Positions 34,663 through 43,975 of a stretch of 64,000 nucleotides of DNA are shown here, one piece after another (position 1 is the stretch's first letter; every line of letters begins with the position of its first letter). The stretch spans positions 1-64,000 of the forward strand of contig NZ_BTCK01000026.1 of the NCBI RefSeq assembly GCF_033239625.1, read 5' to 3'. A program made the position numbers and the translations under genes. Under the pieces are notes generated by a model. That model was given only the letters and a program-made list of their open reading frames with translations. It made no database searches and was not told where the DNA came from. Source of the DNA: Paenibacillus_T sp033239625 (GTDB lineage: Bacteria; Bacillota; Bacilli; Paenibacillales; Paenibacillaceae).

Positions 34663-36255
34663 ATGATATTTAAAGTCTACTCCACGGACTTCGAAATTCC
34701 TTTAACCCCAGTTGATGTTGTTTACTTAATCGAAGATAACTGGAACGACTGGTGGGAATACAAGACAATGTATACGTTGTATTACATCGATCGAGCTGGT
34801 GTAAAGCATCATATCGGAAGTGTTAAGATCGGCCAAGAAAAAATGAAGGAAAAACGGCCGGATCTCCCCTCGTCTTTTCAAAGTCTGAGTAATTCATTTT
34901 TTTCAGTCGGACAAGATGTTGATTATTACTCAAACCTAAATAAGCTAGCCGGGGATACACGTCACGGTATTTTGGCAGCTTTAAATGATATTGCACTGAA
35001 GCCTGATGTTTATGAAAGAGTACGTTTAAATCGAGTTGTCCGTGTTTCATTACTTAGAGACGTGCGTAAAGTTTCTATTGAGGGACAGTATCGAAGGCTA
35101 GCTAACGGCGATGCTAGATTAACTCGATACGAATTCACTTATCGCGGGCCTAAAGTCAAAGGAGTTAACGAGCGCTTGGAATTATCCTTTGATGTAAAAC
35201 CAAAATCGAACCCACCATCAAATGTACATGTGGTTATTGGTAGAAACGCTGTAGGTAAGACCCATCTTCTTAATAACATGATAAAATCACTTATTGACAA
35301 TAATGCTAATCGGGCAAGTGTTGGTTATTTTGTATCTACACAACAAGAGAATCCTGAGGTAGAAGAGATTTTTGCAAACGTAGTATTTGTTTCTTTTAGT
35401 GCATTTGATATTACGGAACCAGTCCATGAGCAGAAAGATAAATCTATGGGAATTCAGTTCTCATACATTGGCTTGAAGCAAGTAAAGAAAGGATTACCCC
35501 CGAAAAGCCCGGATAAATTAAAAAAGGAATTCGGAAAGAGCTTGTATGCATGTAAAAGCAGCTCAAAGATAACAAGATGGCTGCGTGCTGTTGAAATGCT
35601 TAATGCAGATCCAATATTTCAGGAAGCAAATATCTCAAGTATCTTAGAAGATCAACCTGATGAAGATACAGAGGTTCTTTATAAGGACCTTGTCCAAAGC
35701 GATGACAAAGGCTGGATATCACCGGAAGACAAAAGATTAATGCAACGCGCTGAAAGCTTCTTCCATCGTCTAAGCTCCGGACACAAGATTGTACTACTGA
35801 CACTTACACGACTTGTAGAAACGGTTGAGGAGCGAACACTCGTATTATTAGATGAGCCAGAGGCACATTTACACCCACCATTACTTTCGGCGTTCACTCG
35901 AGCTCTTTCTGATCTTCTAGTTAGCCGTAATGCGGTAGGCATTATTGCGACGCACTCCCCTGTTATTGTTCAAGAAGTACCAAAAAGTTGTGTATGGAAG
36001 CTCAGAAGAAGTGGACTTGAAGTCTCCGCTAGTCGATCTGAAATAGAAACATTTGGAGAAAATTTGGGTTCTTTAACTCGCGAAATTTTTGAGCTTGAAG
36101 TTACTTATTCTGGGTTTTATAAGATGCTAGATAAAGCTGTTGAAGATCTTGATGATTACGATGAAGTTGTAGATCACTTTAATGATGAACTTGGTATGGA
36201 AGCTCGAGCTATTATACGGGGACTAATAGCTTCTAGAGATCGCGGGGGCGAATAA
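34663..36255 (+). CDS. ptuA: Septu-like AAA/ABC ATPase (PtuA-like)
   Basis: A 530-aa SMC/ABC-type ATPase without a transmembrane part. Walker A GRNAVGKT is at 193-200, signature-like LSSGHK near 370, Walker B LVLLDEPEAHLHPP near 394 and H-loop IATHSP near 429. The N-terminal ~175 residues are specific to this protein. The HNH gene starts 3 nt after its stop, the arrangement of Septu systems, in which PtuA oligomers hold PtuB nuclease. The ATG has no strong ribosome binding site. A PtuA assignment is by architecture and neighbour, not by search. Confidence 0.78.
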   Translation: MIFKVYSTDFEIPLTPVDVVYLIEDNWNDWWEYKTMYTLYYIDRAGVKHHIGSVKIGQEKMKEKRPDLPSSFQSLSNSFFSVGQDVDYYSNLNKLAGDTRHGILAALNDIALKPDVYERVRLNRVVRVSLLRDVRKVSIEGQYRRLANGDARLTRYEFTYRGPKVKGVNERLELSFDVKPKSNPPSNVHVVIGRNAVGKTHLLNNMIKSLIDNNANRASVGYFVSTQQENPEVEEIFANVVFVSFSAFDITEPVHEQKDKSMGIQFSYIGLKQVKKGLPPKSPDKLKKEFGKSLYACKSSSKITRWLRAVEMLNADPIFQEANISSILEDQPDEDTEVLYKDLVQSDDKGWISPEDKRLMQRAESFFHRLSSGHKIVLLTLTRLVETVEERTLVLLDEPEAHLHPPLLSAFTRALSDLLVSRNAVGIIATHSPVIVQEVPKSCVWKLRRSGLEVSASRSEIETFGENLGSLTREIFELEVTYSGFYKMLDKAVEDLDDYDEVVDHFNDELGMEARAIIRGLIASRDRGGE

Positions 36256-36258
36256 GTA

Positions 36259-37101
36259 ATGAGAACACTACCTAAGCCGCCTTTTACAGCAGAAGAGGTA
36301 TTCCGCCAATCGATAAGTCGAGTTAAAGATTCAGAATTAAAGCAGCGGCTGAGCAATTGTTTACCTGAAATCATTACAGATTCTGATAACTTTGATATTA
36401 AAGCTTCTTCAGCGCAACTGCATCTAATACAAGATAAGCCCTTAGTTAATAATGATGTAACCGTAGAAGAAATGGAAGCCGTTTATGTAGGGCGTATGGC
36501 AAAGATAGGCGGACCGGGGAGAGATTACTACAACAGGTTGAGAAATGCACCGGTCAACGGCAAATGCCCTCTTTGCGGCCAAAGACCGGTTGGTACACTC
36601 GATCACTATCTACCAAAAAGTAAACATCCTTCTCTTGCTGTCTCCCCTAATAATCTGGTACCTGCATGTGGGGATTGTAACTTCATAAAGAAGGCATCAC
36701 AACCAACTAAAAGTGAAGAAGAACCTCTTCATCCTTATTACGATAACATTGAAACGCAAAAATGGTTGCATGCTGAGGTTGTTCGTTCCAATCCTGTGGC
36801 ATTCTGGTTTTACATTAGCCCCCCACCTGGTGCCTCGGAGCTTATTACAGAACGAGTTAAACTTCATTTCTCACAGTACAAGCTTGCTGATTTATACGCC
36901 TCTGAGGCCGCCAGTGAATTGGCGGATATCGCCTTTTGGATGAGAGAGCTGCATCAATCTGGTGGCCCAGAGGTGATAAGACAACACTTGACGGATACTG
37001 CAAGAAGCTGTACTCGAAATCAGATTAACTCATGGAAAACTGCCATGTATGAAGCTTTAGCTAACGACGAATGGTATTGGAATTTTGGTGCAATACAATA
37101 A
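36259..37101 (+). CDS. ptuB: Septu-like HNH endonuclease (PtuB-like)
   Basis: A 280-aa HNH nuclease. The zinc pair CPLC (103-106) and CGDC (137-140) brackets TLDHYLPKSKHPSL with the catalytic DH at 115-116 and NNL at 131-133. This matches the PtuB layout, in which the nuclease acts with the ATPase encoded just upstream. The gene follows PtuA by 3 nt and ends before a terminator-like hairpin. Phage defence is inferred from the family. Confidence 0.8.
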   Translation: MRTLPKPPFTAEEVFRQSISRVKDSELKQRLSNCLPEIITDSDNFDIKASSAQLHLIQDKPLVNNDVTVEEMEAVYVGRMAKIGGPGRDYYNRLRNAPVNGKCPLCGQRPVGTLDHYLPKSKHPSLAVSPNNLVPACGDCNFIKKASQPTKSEEEPLHPYYDNIETQKWLHAEVVRSNPVAFWFYISPPPGASELITERVKLHFSQYKLADLYASEAASELADIAFWMRELHQSGGPEVIRQHLTDTARSCTRNQINSWKTAMYEALANDEWYWNFGAIQ

Positions 37102-37103
37102 TG

Positions 37104-37140
37104 AAGGAGTAGCGGCAACTTGAGGTCGCTGCTCTTCTTT
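37104..37140 (+). terminator. Terminator-like hairpin after the Septu pair
   Basis: GAGTAGCG pairs with CGCTGCTC with one mismatch and is followed by TTCTTT. Confidence 0.55.
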
Positions 37141-37231
37141 ATATTTTCGCGGTGGACTTGCAATAGAGGTGAAAATATCCTTTTTGTCGAAAGTAGTAAA
37201 GTGCTGTAGTTTGAGCTAGGGGGAGAAGATT

Positions 37232-38206
37232 TTGAATAAAGAAATATATCTTAAAATTGTTACCAGTGCATTGGCACAATTAGTGGCGGAAGTAGAAATA
37301 AGGAATCGTATTAGTCTCTTTGACATTAATATTTTAGCTGAAGATTTTTATAGGGATTTTCTCAAGTTAATTTTTGGATATGAACTTGTTAACTTAAATA
37401 TCGGGGAAAAGAATAGCGCAGCAATAGATTTGGCGGATGATGGAAGCCGAATTGCAATTCAAGTGACGTCAGACAACTCTAGTACAAAGATTAATGAAAC
37501 GATAAGAAAGTTTAATGAGAAGACTCTCCATACAAAATATGATAGATTACTTTTTATAATGCTTACCAGAAAGAAGAGCTATACAGCGAGTTTTAATACC
37601 CAAGGTTTATTTCAATTTTCTAAAGCAGACGATATTATAGACTATCTAGATTTGATTGAGCATATAAAAAGTATGGATGTTAGTAAAATCGAGGTGCTTG
37701 CAAATTTTCTGGAAACGGAAGTAACACGAAAGCTTACGGATTCTAAACGGCGGCAGGCAAGTGAAGTAGAGACAATAACAGATTTAATTGAGTTTTTGAG
37801 CAGTAATAAAAAGGTAGCGGAAACTAAAAAGAAGGATAGTGTTATTGATCCAGATAATAAAATCAACAAGCGTTTTAAAGAGTACTCAGAATTTTTAAAA
37901 GATCTTTATATAAAACTTGTTTCTATTTATAGTGAGGCTGTAAATCAGGCCACAATCACTTTAGGACTCGATGATGTTAAGACTTTGGTTATTCAATTTT
38001 ACTTACAAGATATTAGTAATACTTTTTTAGATGACAATAATGGTGATCCGCGAGTTGCGTTGGAAGAACTGACGTCATACTTTGAAGAACAGCTTAGTCA
38101 GCATGGAAAGGTGTATGACAAAATGGCCATAAAATATTATTTGATTTCAGAGACCATTCAATGTAACGTATTTCCGAATGTAGTAGGTGATCCGGTTGTT
38201 AGTTGA
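37232..38206 (+). CDS. SMEK-domain protein of an ABC-three-component (ABC-3C) system
   Basis: A 324-aa protein. The N-terminal ~175 residues show the SMEK pattern: NILAEDFYRDFLKLIFG, NSAAIDLADDGSRIAIQVTS, and a KINETIRKFNEK segment. The D...QVTS arrangement recalls the PD-(D/E)xK nuclease fold. The C-terminal half is helical. TTG start with GGGGAGAA. Its end overlaps the next small gene by 11 nt, and a DUF2326 ATPase follows. ABC-3C systems are predicted conflict systems in which an SMC-like ATPase licenses the effector. Confidence 0.82.
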   Translation: MNKEIYLKIVTSALAQLVAEVEIRNRISLFDINILAEDFYRDFLKLIFGYELVNLNIGEKNSAAIDLADDGSRIAIQVTSDNSSTKINETIRKFNEKTLHTKYDRLLFIMLTRKKSYTASFNTQGLFQFSKADDIIDYLDLIEHIKSMDVSKIEVLANFLETEVTRKLTDSKRRQASEVETITDLIEFLSSNKKVAETKKKDSVIDPDNKINKRFKEYSEFLKDLYIKLVSIYSEAVNQATITLGLDDVKTLVIQFYLQDISNTFLDDNNGDPRVALEELTSYFEEQLSQHGKVYDKMAIKYYLISETIQCNVFPNVVGDPVVS

Positions 38207-38426
38207 TGATACTAAAAATACTAAGACCTCATCAGTGTACATAGGCTATTTAATTCTGAAAGTGATTAAAGAAAGTGGTTCTAATAAAATCTCCATTTAC
38301 AGGGTCTCTGATGCACTTAAGAAAAATGGTATTGTGCATAGTAGGCAATTAATTTTTGGTCTATTGTTCTTATACTCGCTGAATATTTTAAAATTTGAGG
38401 AGCCATATTTATGGATACAAGAATAG
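38196..38426 (+). CDS. ABC-3C middle component
   Basis: A ~76-aa winged-helix-like protein (TSSVYIGYLILKVIKES, SRQLIFGLLFLYSLNIL) typical of the small middle component of ABC-3C systems. A TTG at 38196 with AGGTGA just upstream is preferred; an in-frame GTG at 38187 is possible. It overlaps both neighbours (11 nt with SMEK, 16 nt with the ATPase), so the three genes are coupled. Confidence 0.75.
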   Translation: MLVDDTKNTKTSSVYIGYLILKVIKESGSNKISIYRVSDALKKNGIVHSRQLIFGLLFLYSLNILKFEEPYLWIQE

Positions 38427-40177
38427 TCAAAAGAATAAAGCTCAAAAAACTCTATTCTGAGCCTGAAATATTTAATCCAATTGAATTTAGTGATGGAGTC
38501 AATATAATACTAGGGGAAAAGTCTGATTCAACAACGACTGCAGGAAGGAAGACAAATGGTGTTGGTAAATCAATGTGTATAGAGTTTATCAACTTTTGTT
38601 TGCTTAAAAAATATAGTGATAGTCGAATAGCTTTGATACCAAAAAATGTACTCGATGAAAGTGTTACCATAAAACTTGATTTGGAAATTGGAAGAGAACA
38701 AATCACTATATCTCGAAATAGATTGAGCCATGAACAACCAACTATTCTTAAAGACGGAAAAGATATTCACTTTGAGAGCATAGAGGAAACTCAACGTTTT
38801 TTAAAGGATTTGCTGTATGTTGATTTGAAGGATAGTTTATTACCCTCATTTAGAGAGTTGCTTTCTCCACTAATTAGGGATGAGAGATCTGAATTTAAAT
38901 CAATTCTTGAAAGTTTTGATGTTTCTAAAAAAATCCCAGTTAACTATGTACCACATTTGTTTTTTTTAAGTGTCCCCCTCGATGTTTATAAGAAAACTAG
39001 AGATACAGTAAAGAAAATTGAAGATGTAAAAAATATCTCAAAAAATAGCAAACGAGAAGTAACTAATAATAATCAAAAAAAAATAAGTGATGTAAAGGCT
39101 GAACTTAACGCTTTGAATGATGACATAAAGAACATGAGTGATGCTATAGAAAGCTTTAAAAGCAATGAGTCATTTAATTCACTTGAAAAAGAGCTTATAC
39201 ATATTGAGGATGCTCAAGATAAATTAAGAATTCGAGCAAAAAGTATCTCTTATGAACTTCAAAAAATTAATTCTCTTCCAAAACCAGAAACCATTGAAAC
39301 GGAAGAGGTTGAGTTTATTTATAATAAGTTTAGACAAGGATTAGGAGATTTTATTGTTAGATCATTGGAAGAAACATTACTTTTCAAAGAGAAAATCGAA
39401 AGTTTTCAACGTTCTTTAATTAATCAACGTGCTGCAGAACTCCGTGAAGAGTATGAGGAAATATCAATTGAATTGCGCAGATTAGATGATTTATATTCAG
39501 GGAAGTTGAGCATCATTGACCAAAGAGGGGTGCTAAAGAACCTTAAGTCGAGTTTAAGGATTTATCATCAAAAAACTATAGATTATTCAAAAAAAATAGG
39601 TTTATTCAGGGAATACGAAGCCGCTGAGAAAGAAAAGAAGGCGTTAAATCTCCAAAAAACACAAGAGGTTATCGAATTAGATAAATCTCTCGAAGATAGA
39701 AAAAAGATCATAGATAGCTTTATCGATACACTGTTAGATATTCATTATTATATTATGGGTAATAAAGAATGTTCTTTTACTATTGATACAATAAATAATA
39801 CTAGTAAGCAGACTATTGAAATTGATTTGCGTATTTTTGATGATGGGAGTCACAGTGTTGATCGTACCAAGGTTTTCATATACGATATGGCTTTGCTATT
39901 CAATCAACATACAAGAAACCGGCACCCTGGTTTCTTGATCCATGATAATATTTTCGATGTGGATCAAGATACGTTAGTACAAAGTTTGAATTTATTAGCG
40001 AGAGAGGAAAATCTATCTCCCGATTTTCAGTATATCCTGACATTAAATCGCGACAAAATTGAACATGAGGAGAATCAGAAACAAATAAAGCTCAATATTG
40101 AAGGGCATAAAGTTGCTGTATTCACAAAGCAAAATAAGTTTTTGAATAAGAATTATCAAGAACTTCAACGAAGTTAG
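38411..40177 (+). CDS. DUF2326 SMC-like ATPase of the ABC-3C system
   Basis: A 588-aa ATPase: Walker A TNGVGKS near residue 49 within the DUF2326-type start (LYSEPEIFNPIEF, GVNIILGEK), a long coiled coil over about residues 190-450, and the C-terminal FLIHDNIFDVDQDTLV segment with Walker B-like function, followed by FQYILTLNRDKI. GAGGAG precedes the ATG. It is the motor and likely sensor of the three-gene system. The trigger is unknown. Confidence 0.85.
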   Translation: MDTRIVKRIKLKKLYSEPEIFNPIEFSDGVNIILGEKSDSTTTAGRKTNGVGKSMCIEFINFCLLKKYSDSRIALIPKNVLDESVTIKLDLEIGREQITISRNRLSHEQPTILKDGKDIHFESIEETQRFLKDLLYVDLKDSLLPSFRELLSPLIRDERSEFKSILESFDVSKKIPVNYVPHLFFLSVPLDVYKKTRDTVKKIEDVKNISKNSKREVTNNNQKKISDVKAELNALNDDIKNMSDAIESFKSNESFNSLEKELIHIEDAQDKLRIRAKSISYELQKINSLPKPETIETEEVEFIYNKFRQGLGDFIVRSLEETLLFKEKIESFQRSLINQRAAELREEYEEISIELRRLDDLYSGKLSIIDQRGVLKNLKSSLRIYHQKTIDYSKKIGLFREYEAAEKEKKALNLQKTQEVIELDKSLEDRKKIIDSFIDTLLDIHYYIMGNKECSFTIDTINNTSKQTIEIDLRIFDDGSHSVDRTKVFIYDMALLFNQHTRNRHPGFLIHDNIFDVDQDTLVQSLNLLAREENLSPDFQYILTLNRDKIEHEENQKQIKLNIEGHKVAVFTKQNKFLNKNYQELQRS

Positions 40178-40774
40178 AGGGTTCGGATATAAAAGTACCG
40201 AATCTGAACAAAATAAAAGTGACCGTTTCAGGCACATGAAGTACATTGAAAACGGTCACTGGTCACATATTGGTCACGCGAATGTTTTGTCAACGAATCT
40301 GGAACTCTTGCCGATCACGGTAAATGAATTGTAGCTCGTAAAATCGAAAGGCTCGAGCATTAATCGTTACGCTCCCTCGAAATAATTCAGTTTCCTCACT
40401 CAGACTCATGAATTCGGAGGATTCGTAGTAACCGAAAGAAATGCATTTCGGGAAGTCAAATAAATAGATCTAACTAAATCCCTCCGTGTTGAAGCAGCCT
40501 TGCCCGATTATGGGGAGGGGATGCATCTAAAAAAGTCTCCTGGTAAGAGTATTAAAATGGCATTACAGATGCCAGATGAGCAAATAAAGTAATCCTAACT
40601 ACAAACATCTCTGTACAAAAGGCCGCTTTGTCAGCTGCCTTTTGTTTTTGATTAGGGTCTGCGGTGTTCCATTTCAGACCTGGTTCATATACGGGCAACA
40701 GGTAAGCTTTAGCTGAGGCCATTTGCGAAAGTGTATCTATCCAAGGCCAGAAACTTTGTATGATTCCTCAAACC
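40178..40774. other. 597-bp gap with hairpins, no clear gene
   Basis: 40219-40259 forms a hairpin (GTGACCGTTT against AACGGTCAC). It is directly followed by further GGTCAC copies at 40261 and 40271, giving three GGTCAC in 23 bp. A terminator-like stem (AAAAGGCCGC/GCTGCCTTTT plus T residues) lies at 40616-40650. A 23-codon open frame near 40520-40592 is probably chance. Confidence 0.5.
40616..40650 (+). terminator. Intrinsic terminator, plus strand
   Basis: AAAAGGCCGC pairs with GCTGCCTTTT with a mismatch; the tail GTTTTTG is T-rich. It may end transcription from the ABC-3C side. Confidence 0.6.
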
Positions 40775-41107
40775 TTAATATAAACGTAACCTACCGATGT
40801 ACGGCTTCATTGCCTCTTTGGTGTTAGGTGCAAAACCAACACAAGTTAGTGAGTTAGGGGGAACTTCCGTATGGCCATTATCTCGAATATGGTATGCACC
40901 GAGCTCAATTAATTTTAGTAAATCCTTTTCTTTACCCCTAAGTATTATCTTACGCTGATCCTTATAAAACCAATCTGAAAAAGTCTGATTCTTCTCATTC
41001 ATTGCGATAATCGTGGCAACATGAGCGACTTGAGCTGCAACTTTGCCAGCTGACATATTCAATTCGTTATTGACCACAAAATATTCAATCAGTTGCTGTT
41101 CTTCCAC
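40775..41107 (-). CDS. Peptidyl-tRNA hydrolase 2 (PTH2)-like protein
   Basis: A 110-aa protein with the PTH2 start LNMSAGKVAAQVAHVA, KIILRGKEKDLLKLIELG and the C-terminal pattern NGHTEVPPNSLTCVGFAPN. PTH2 is the archaeal/eukaryotic type of peptidyl-tRNA hydrolase, distinct from bacterial Pth; bacterial and phage relatives exist. A GTG start follows AGGGAG. It stands alone on the minus strand. It may release stalled peptidyl-tRNA under attack or have a different substrate (inference). Confidence 0.82.
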   Translation of the reverse strand: MEEQQLIEYFVVNNELNMSAGKVAAQVAHVATIIAMNEKNQTFSDWFYKDQRKIILRGKEKDLLKLIELGAYHIRDNGHTEVPPNSLTCVGFAPNTKEAMKPYIGRLRLY

Positions 41108-41419
41108 ATGCGTGCTCCCTTCATAATTAAAATACTCGATTCATTTTGGGTTACAGTTTTTTACTCATACTACTATGATTCATTAAGGATTAAACCAATA
41201 TCATTACTAAAGATCAAGTTTTAAAAATAGTCATATTCCTTCAAAAAATAGGATTTTCACTCTGAGGGGAAAATTGTTTGCAATCTCCGGTTTTCTTAAA
41301 CATGCTCGCTCTCTCTTTAGTTGATTTCAAAATTGATTTGTATTACATTACCACTATAACTTAACTAGTGACTGTTAGATTGAAATTATTTCCTAAAATC
41401 GTGGAAAGGATGGTTTAAG
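41108..41419. other. 312-bp divergent intergenic region
   Basis: AT-rich, separating the divergent PTH2-like and receiver genes. It should hold both promoters; no unambiguous -35/-10 pair or operator was identified. Confidence 0.4.
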
Positions 41420-41785
41420 ATGGGTGATGTTGTTATTAATCTTTATGTAGATGATTTAAGGGACTGCCCGGAGGATTTCATCGTAGCAAGATCGTATAAC
41501 GAAGCGGTCAGAATTCTTAAGGACTACTCTATTAATATCATGTCGCTTGATCATGATTTAGGCGAAGATGAAAGTGGAAAGGAACTGCCTAATGGCTACG
41601 ATTTAGTGAAGTACTTTTGTGAACATGGTTTGAAAGTAAACAAAATCTACATCCATACAGACAATCCCGTCGGACGTAAAAATATGTATGAAACGTTATT
41701 GGCAGCACAGCGAAGAGGGTTTATTGATCTGAATATTGAGATATATCATTATCCTTTTACAGAGAACAAATACTCAGGGGGTTGA
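41420..41785 (+). CDS. Cyclic-phosphate-processing receiver-like (cREC) protein
   Basis: A 121-aa receiver-fold protein with the acidic pocket DD (11-12), SLDHDLGED (Asp44, His45, Asp46), NGYDLVKYF and IHTDNPVG. The LDHDLG and HTDN motifs fit the cREC group, proposed to process cyclic phosphates rather than accept phosphate from a kinase. No histidine kinase is nearby. The next gene starts 21 nt downstream, so the two are probably one operon. Confidence 0.75.
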   Translation: MGDVVINLYVDDLRDCPEDFIVARSYNEAVRILKDYSINIMSLDHDLGEDESGKELPNGYDLVKYFCEHGLKVNKIYIHTDNPVGRKNMYETLLAAQRRGFIDLNIEIYHYPFTENKYSGG

Positions 41786-41806
41786 TCTCCGGTTAAGGTG
41801 ATTAAA

Positions 41807-43975
41807 TTGGCAAAACGTACGAAGAATTCAGAACAGAAGCGCACTTCCATTATGCCAAAACATCCAAGTCAGCGTTATTACTGGAGTTTTAAAGAAAATA
41901 GGCTTAGCGAGTTGAATCGATTTATCAATGAATATGGTAGCACGGATTATCTTCTTAAGACAGCGCACGGAAGTAAAATATACGGTCATTTTCACGATTA
42001 TGATCACAGTATTGAAGATGCTTTGATTGAGCTTGGATATGATCTTGATAAGGTGCGAAGCCGCAAGACTAAAACCTATTACTATAATTATGATAACCTG
42101 AAGGCCAAGATTGAATCCTTTATAACTTTCTATGGCCGCTTCCCAACAAAAATGGAAATCGTCAAAGAACTTAAGATCGATCAGCGTTATGTGGACGCAC
42201 AAGGTGGTATTGCAGCACTTAGAAGAAAAATAGGGTATAAATCGGATTCGGATTATGTAGATGATAATGGTTATGTAAACCGCTCACTTATGGAGTTTCA
42301 AATCGCTCAGTTTTTGATCCATGCTGGTGTGGATTATCAGCGGGATGAACGAATCTGTCCTAATCAAGGGTATAAGGATGACTTTTATTTACTAAAGGAT
42401 GGAACACATGTGGAACTTTGGGGGTATACCGAGCGTGCTGGCTCTCGTCGACACAAGGCATATGTTGAAAGGAAGAATAAGAAACTTGCGATCTATGCTT
42501 CCCTTGATGCAAGTTTGATCGAACTGGAATACCACAAGTTGGCCCAATATTCGTACAAACGTTTGTTCACCTTTCTATGCGTTGTGTTTGAAGCATACAT
42601 ACCAGAGAATTATCGTTTTGACCGTGCATTGTTTATTCGACGTAATAGTATCTCTGATGATGCTATCATGACGCAGATTCGCCAATTCATGAGTGATGGC
42701 GATAATCACCTCCCCGAAGTGAAACTACTACAGAGTGTAGGGCTGGGCCATTTAGTTCGGATTATTCGTAAGCGACACGGAAACTACCATAGTTTTGGGA
42801 AGCTGTATAGCCTCGTCGATCCCAATAAGATCATAGACATGACAGATATCAATAATGACTATATCTTTAAAGCCTTTGATGAATTATCAAAAACAAAGTG
42901 CGGAATTACGACAAGGGGTCTGACAGAAGGATACAGTGTTAACACGCTTAAGTGGCTTGCGAAAAATGGGGGCTATTTTCTATGGCGAATGAAGCACTGC
43001 GAGCTTCTACTTATGAGAGGAATTCGGTTGGATGACTCTATTATACGAAAGATCTTTAACATTACAACCAATCGACATCTTAAGAGGGATATCAAGCGAA
43101 GCTACGAAGCTGAAACGATTGCACAGGCAAAGATCATTTTAAATAAGCTACGGCATGATCAATATTATGCAAAACTCATTAAGAAAATGGTCGAAGAAAA
43201 GCCGTACACGGAGGAAGAGTTAGAAGAAAACTTCTTAAGATACGCTAGTGGAGAAGCGCTCACCCCTGCAGGCTTTGCTAAAGTATCACCGATACCCGTA
43301 AAAGCGTACAGCGGATTCTTTAAGGATAGTACACCAAGCTGGTGGCAGATCTGTGATCGATATGGAAGACTGGAAGAACTGACGGCTTATATCACAACCG
43401 AGTATCGAGTGTACCTAGCAGCGGGTAACCCTGCTAGTATTCGAACTTTTGGGAAGCAGCATACCTATATAAATAAACGCACGATGGATTATAAGCCATT
43501 TCAAGAGTGGTATGCGTTGGCAGATACAACTGCGAAACAAAAGCATTTTACAGAAGATGAGCTTAATGGAAACTTCAATGCAATAAAAAATCAACTCGGT
43601 AGGCTGCCGACTTTTTCGGAATTTCGTTCACTTGGAAAGATAGGTGTTAAACCATACATTAGATTTCTTGGCTTACATCGGCAAGATTATGCAGCTATTT
43701 TGTTGCATTACGGGACGAAAGAGGAACTTGATGAACTAGATCAGTATAAGAAAGAAGCTACCCGCGCACGCGTCGCATTGGAAGACCGTACAAAGATTAG
43801 TCAAGAAGAGCTTAACCGGAATTTCCATGAAACCTTCGGACGATTCTATGAGGAGAACGGAAAATACCCTACAAAGCGGTGCTTTAATTTGATCTCGCTA
43901 TATGATGAGTCTTCGTACCGTAATCGATTTAAATGCACTTGGGCGCAAGTAGTGGCACTATACGGTTATCAATAA
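41807..43975 (+). CDS. Vsr-like nuclease with DNA-binding repeats
   Basis: A ~722-aa protein. Around residues 160-235 it has a Vsr-type PD-(D/E)xK domain (MEFQIAQFLIHAG, YKDDFYLLKDGTHVELWGY, RKNKKLAIY). Several copies of a ~55-residue module lie on either side, each with a G(R/K)(L/F/Y)PT core: FYGRFPTKMEIV, LGRLPTFSEFRS, NGKYPTKRCF. They resemble DNA-binding modules of homing-type nucleases. A TTG at 41807 with AAGGTG at 41795 is preferred. It follows the cREC gene by 21 nt. The function is not established. Confidence 0.65.
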   Translation: MAKRTKNSEQKRTSIMPKHPSQRYYWSFKENRLSELNRFINEYGSTDYLLKTAHGSKIYGHFHDYDHSIEDALIELGYDLDKVRSRKTKTYYYNYDNLKAKIESFITFYGRFPTKMEIVKELKIDQRYVDAQGGIAALRRKIGYKSDSDYVDDNGYVNRSLMEFQIAQFLIHAGVDYQRDERICPNQGYKDDFYLLKDGTHVELWGYTERAGSRRHKAYVERKNKKLAIYASLDASLIELEYHKLAQYSYKRLFTFLCVVFEAYIPENYRFDRALFIRRNSISDDAIMTQIRQFMSDGDNHLPEVKLLQSVGLGHLVRIIRKRHGNYHSFGKLYSLVDPNKIIDMTDINNDYIFKAFDELSKTKCGITTRGLTEGYSVNTLKWLAKNGGYFLWRMKHCELLLMRGIRLDDSIIRKIFNITTNRHLKRDIKRSYEAETIAQAKIILNKLRHDQYYAKLIKKMVEEKPYTEEELEENFLRYASGEALTPAGFAKVSPIPVKAYSGFFKDSTPSWWQICDRYGRLEELTAYITTEYRVYLAAGNPASIRTFGKQHTYINKRTMDYKPFQEWYALADTTAKQKHFTEDELNGNFNAIKNQLGRLPTFSEFRSLGKIGVKPYIRFLGLHRQDYAAILLHYGTKEELDELDQYKKEATRARVALEDRTKISQEELNRNFHETFGRFYEENGKYPTKRCFNLISLYDESSYRNRFKCTWAQVVALYGYQ

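Noticed and set aside
34458..37231. Retron (reverse transcriptase with Septu-like effector)
   Set aside because: Septu-like genes can be retron effectors, but no reverse transcriptase gene or msr/msd-like structure was found beside them.
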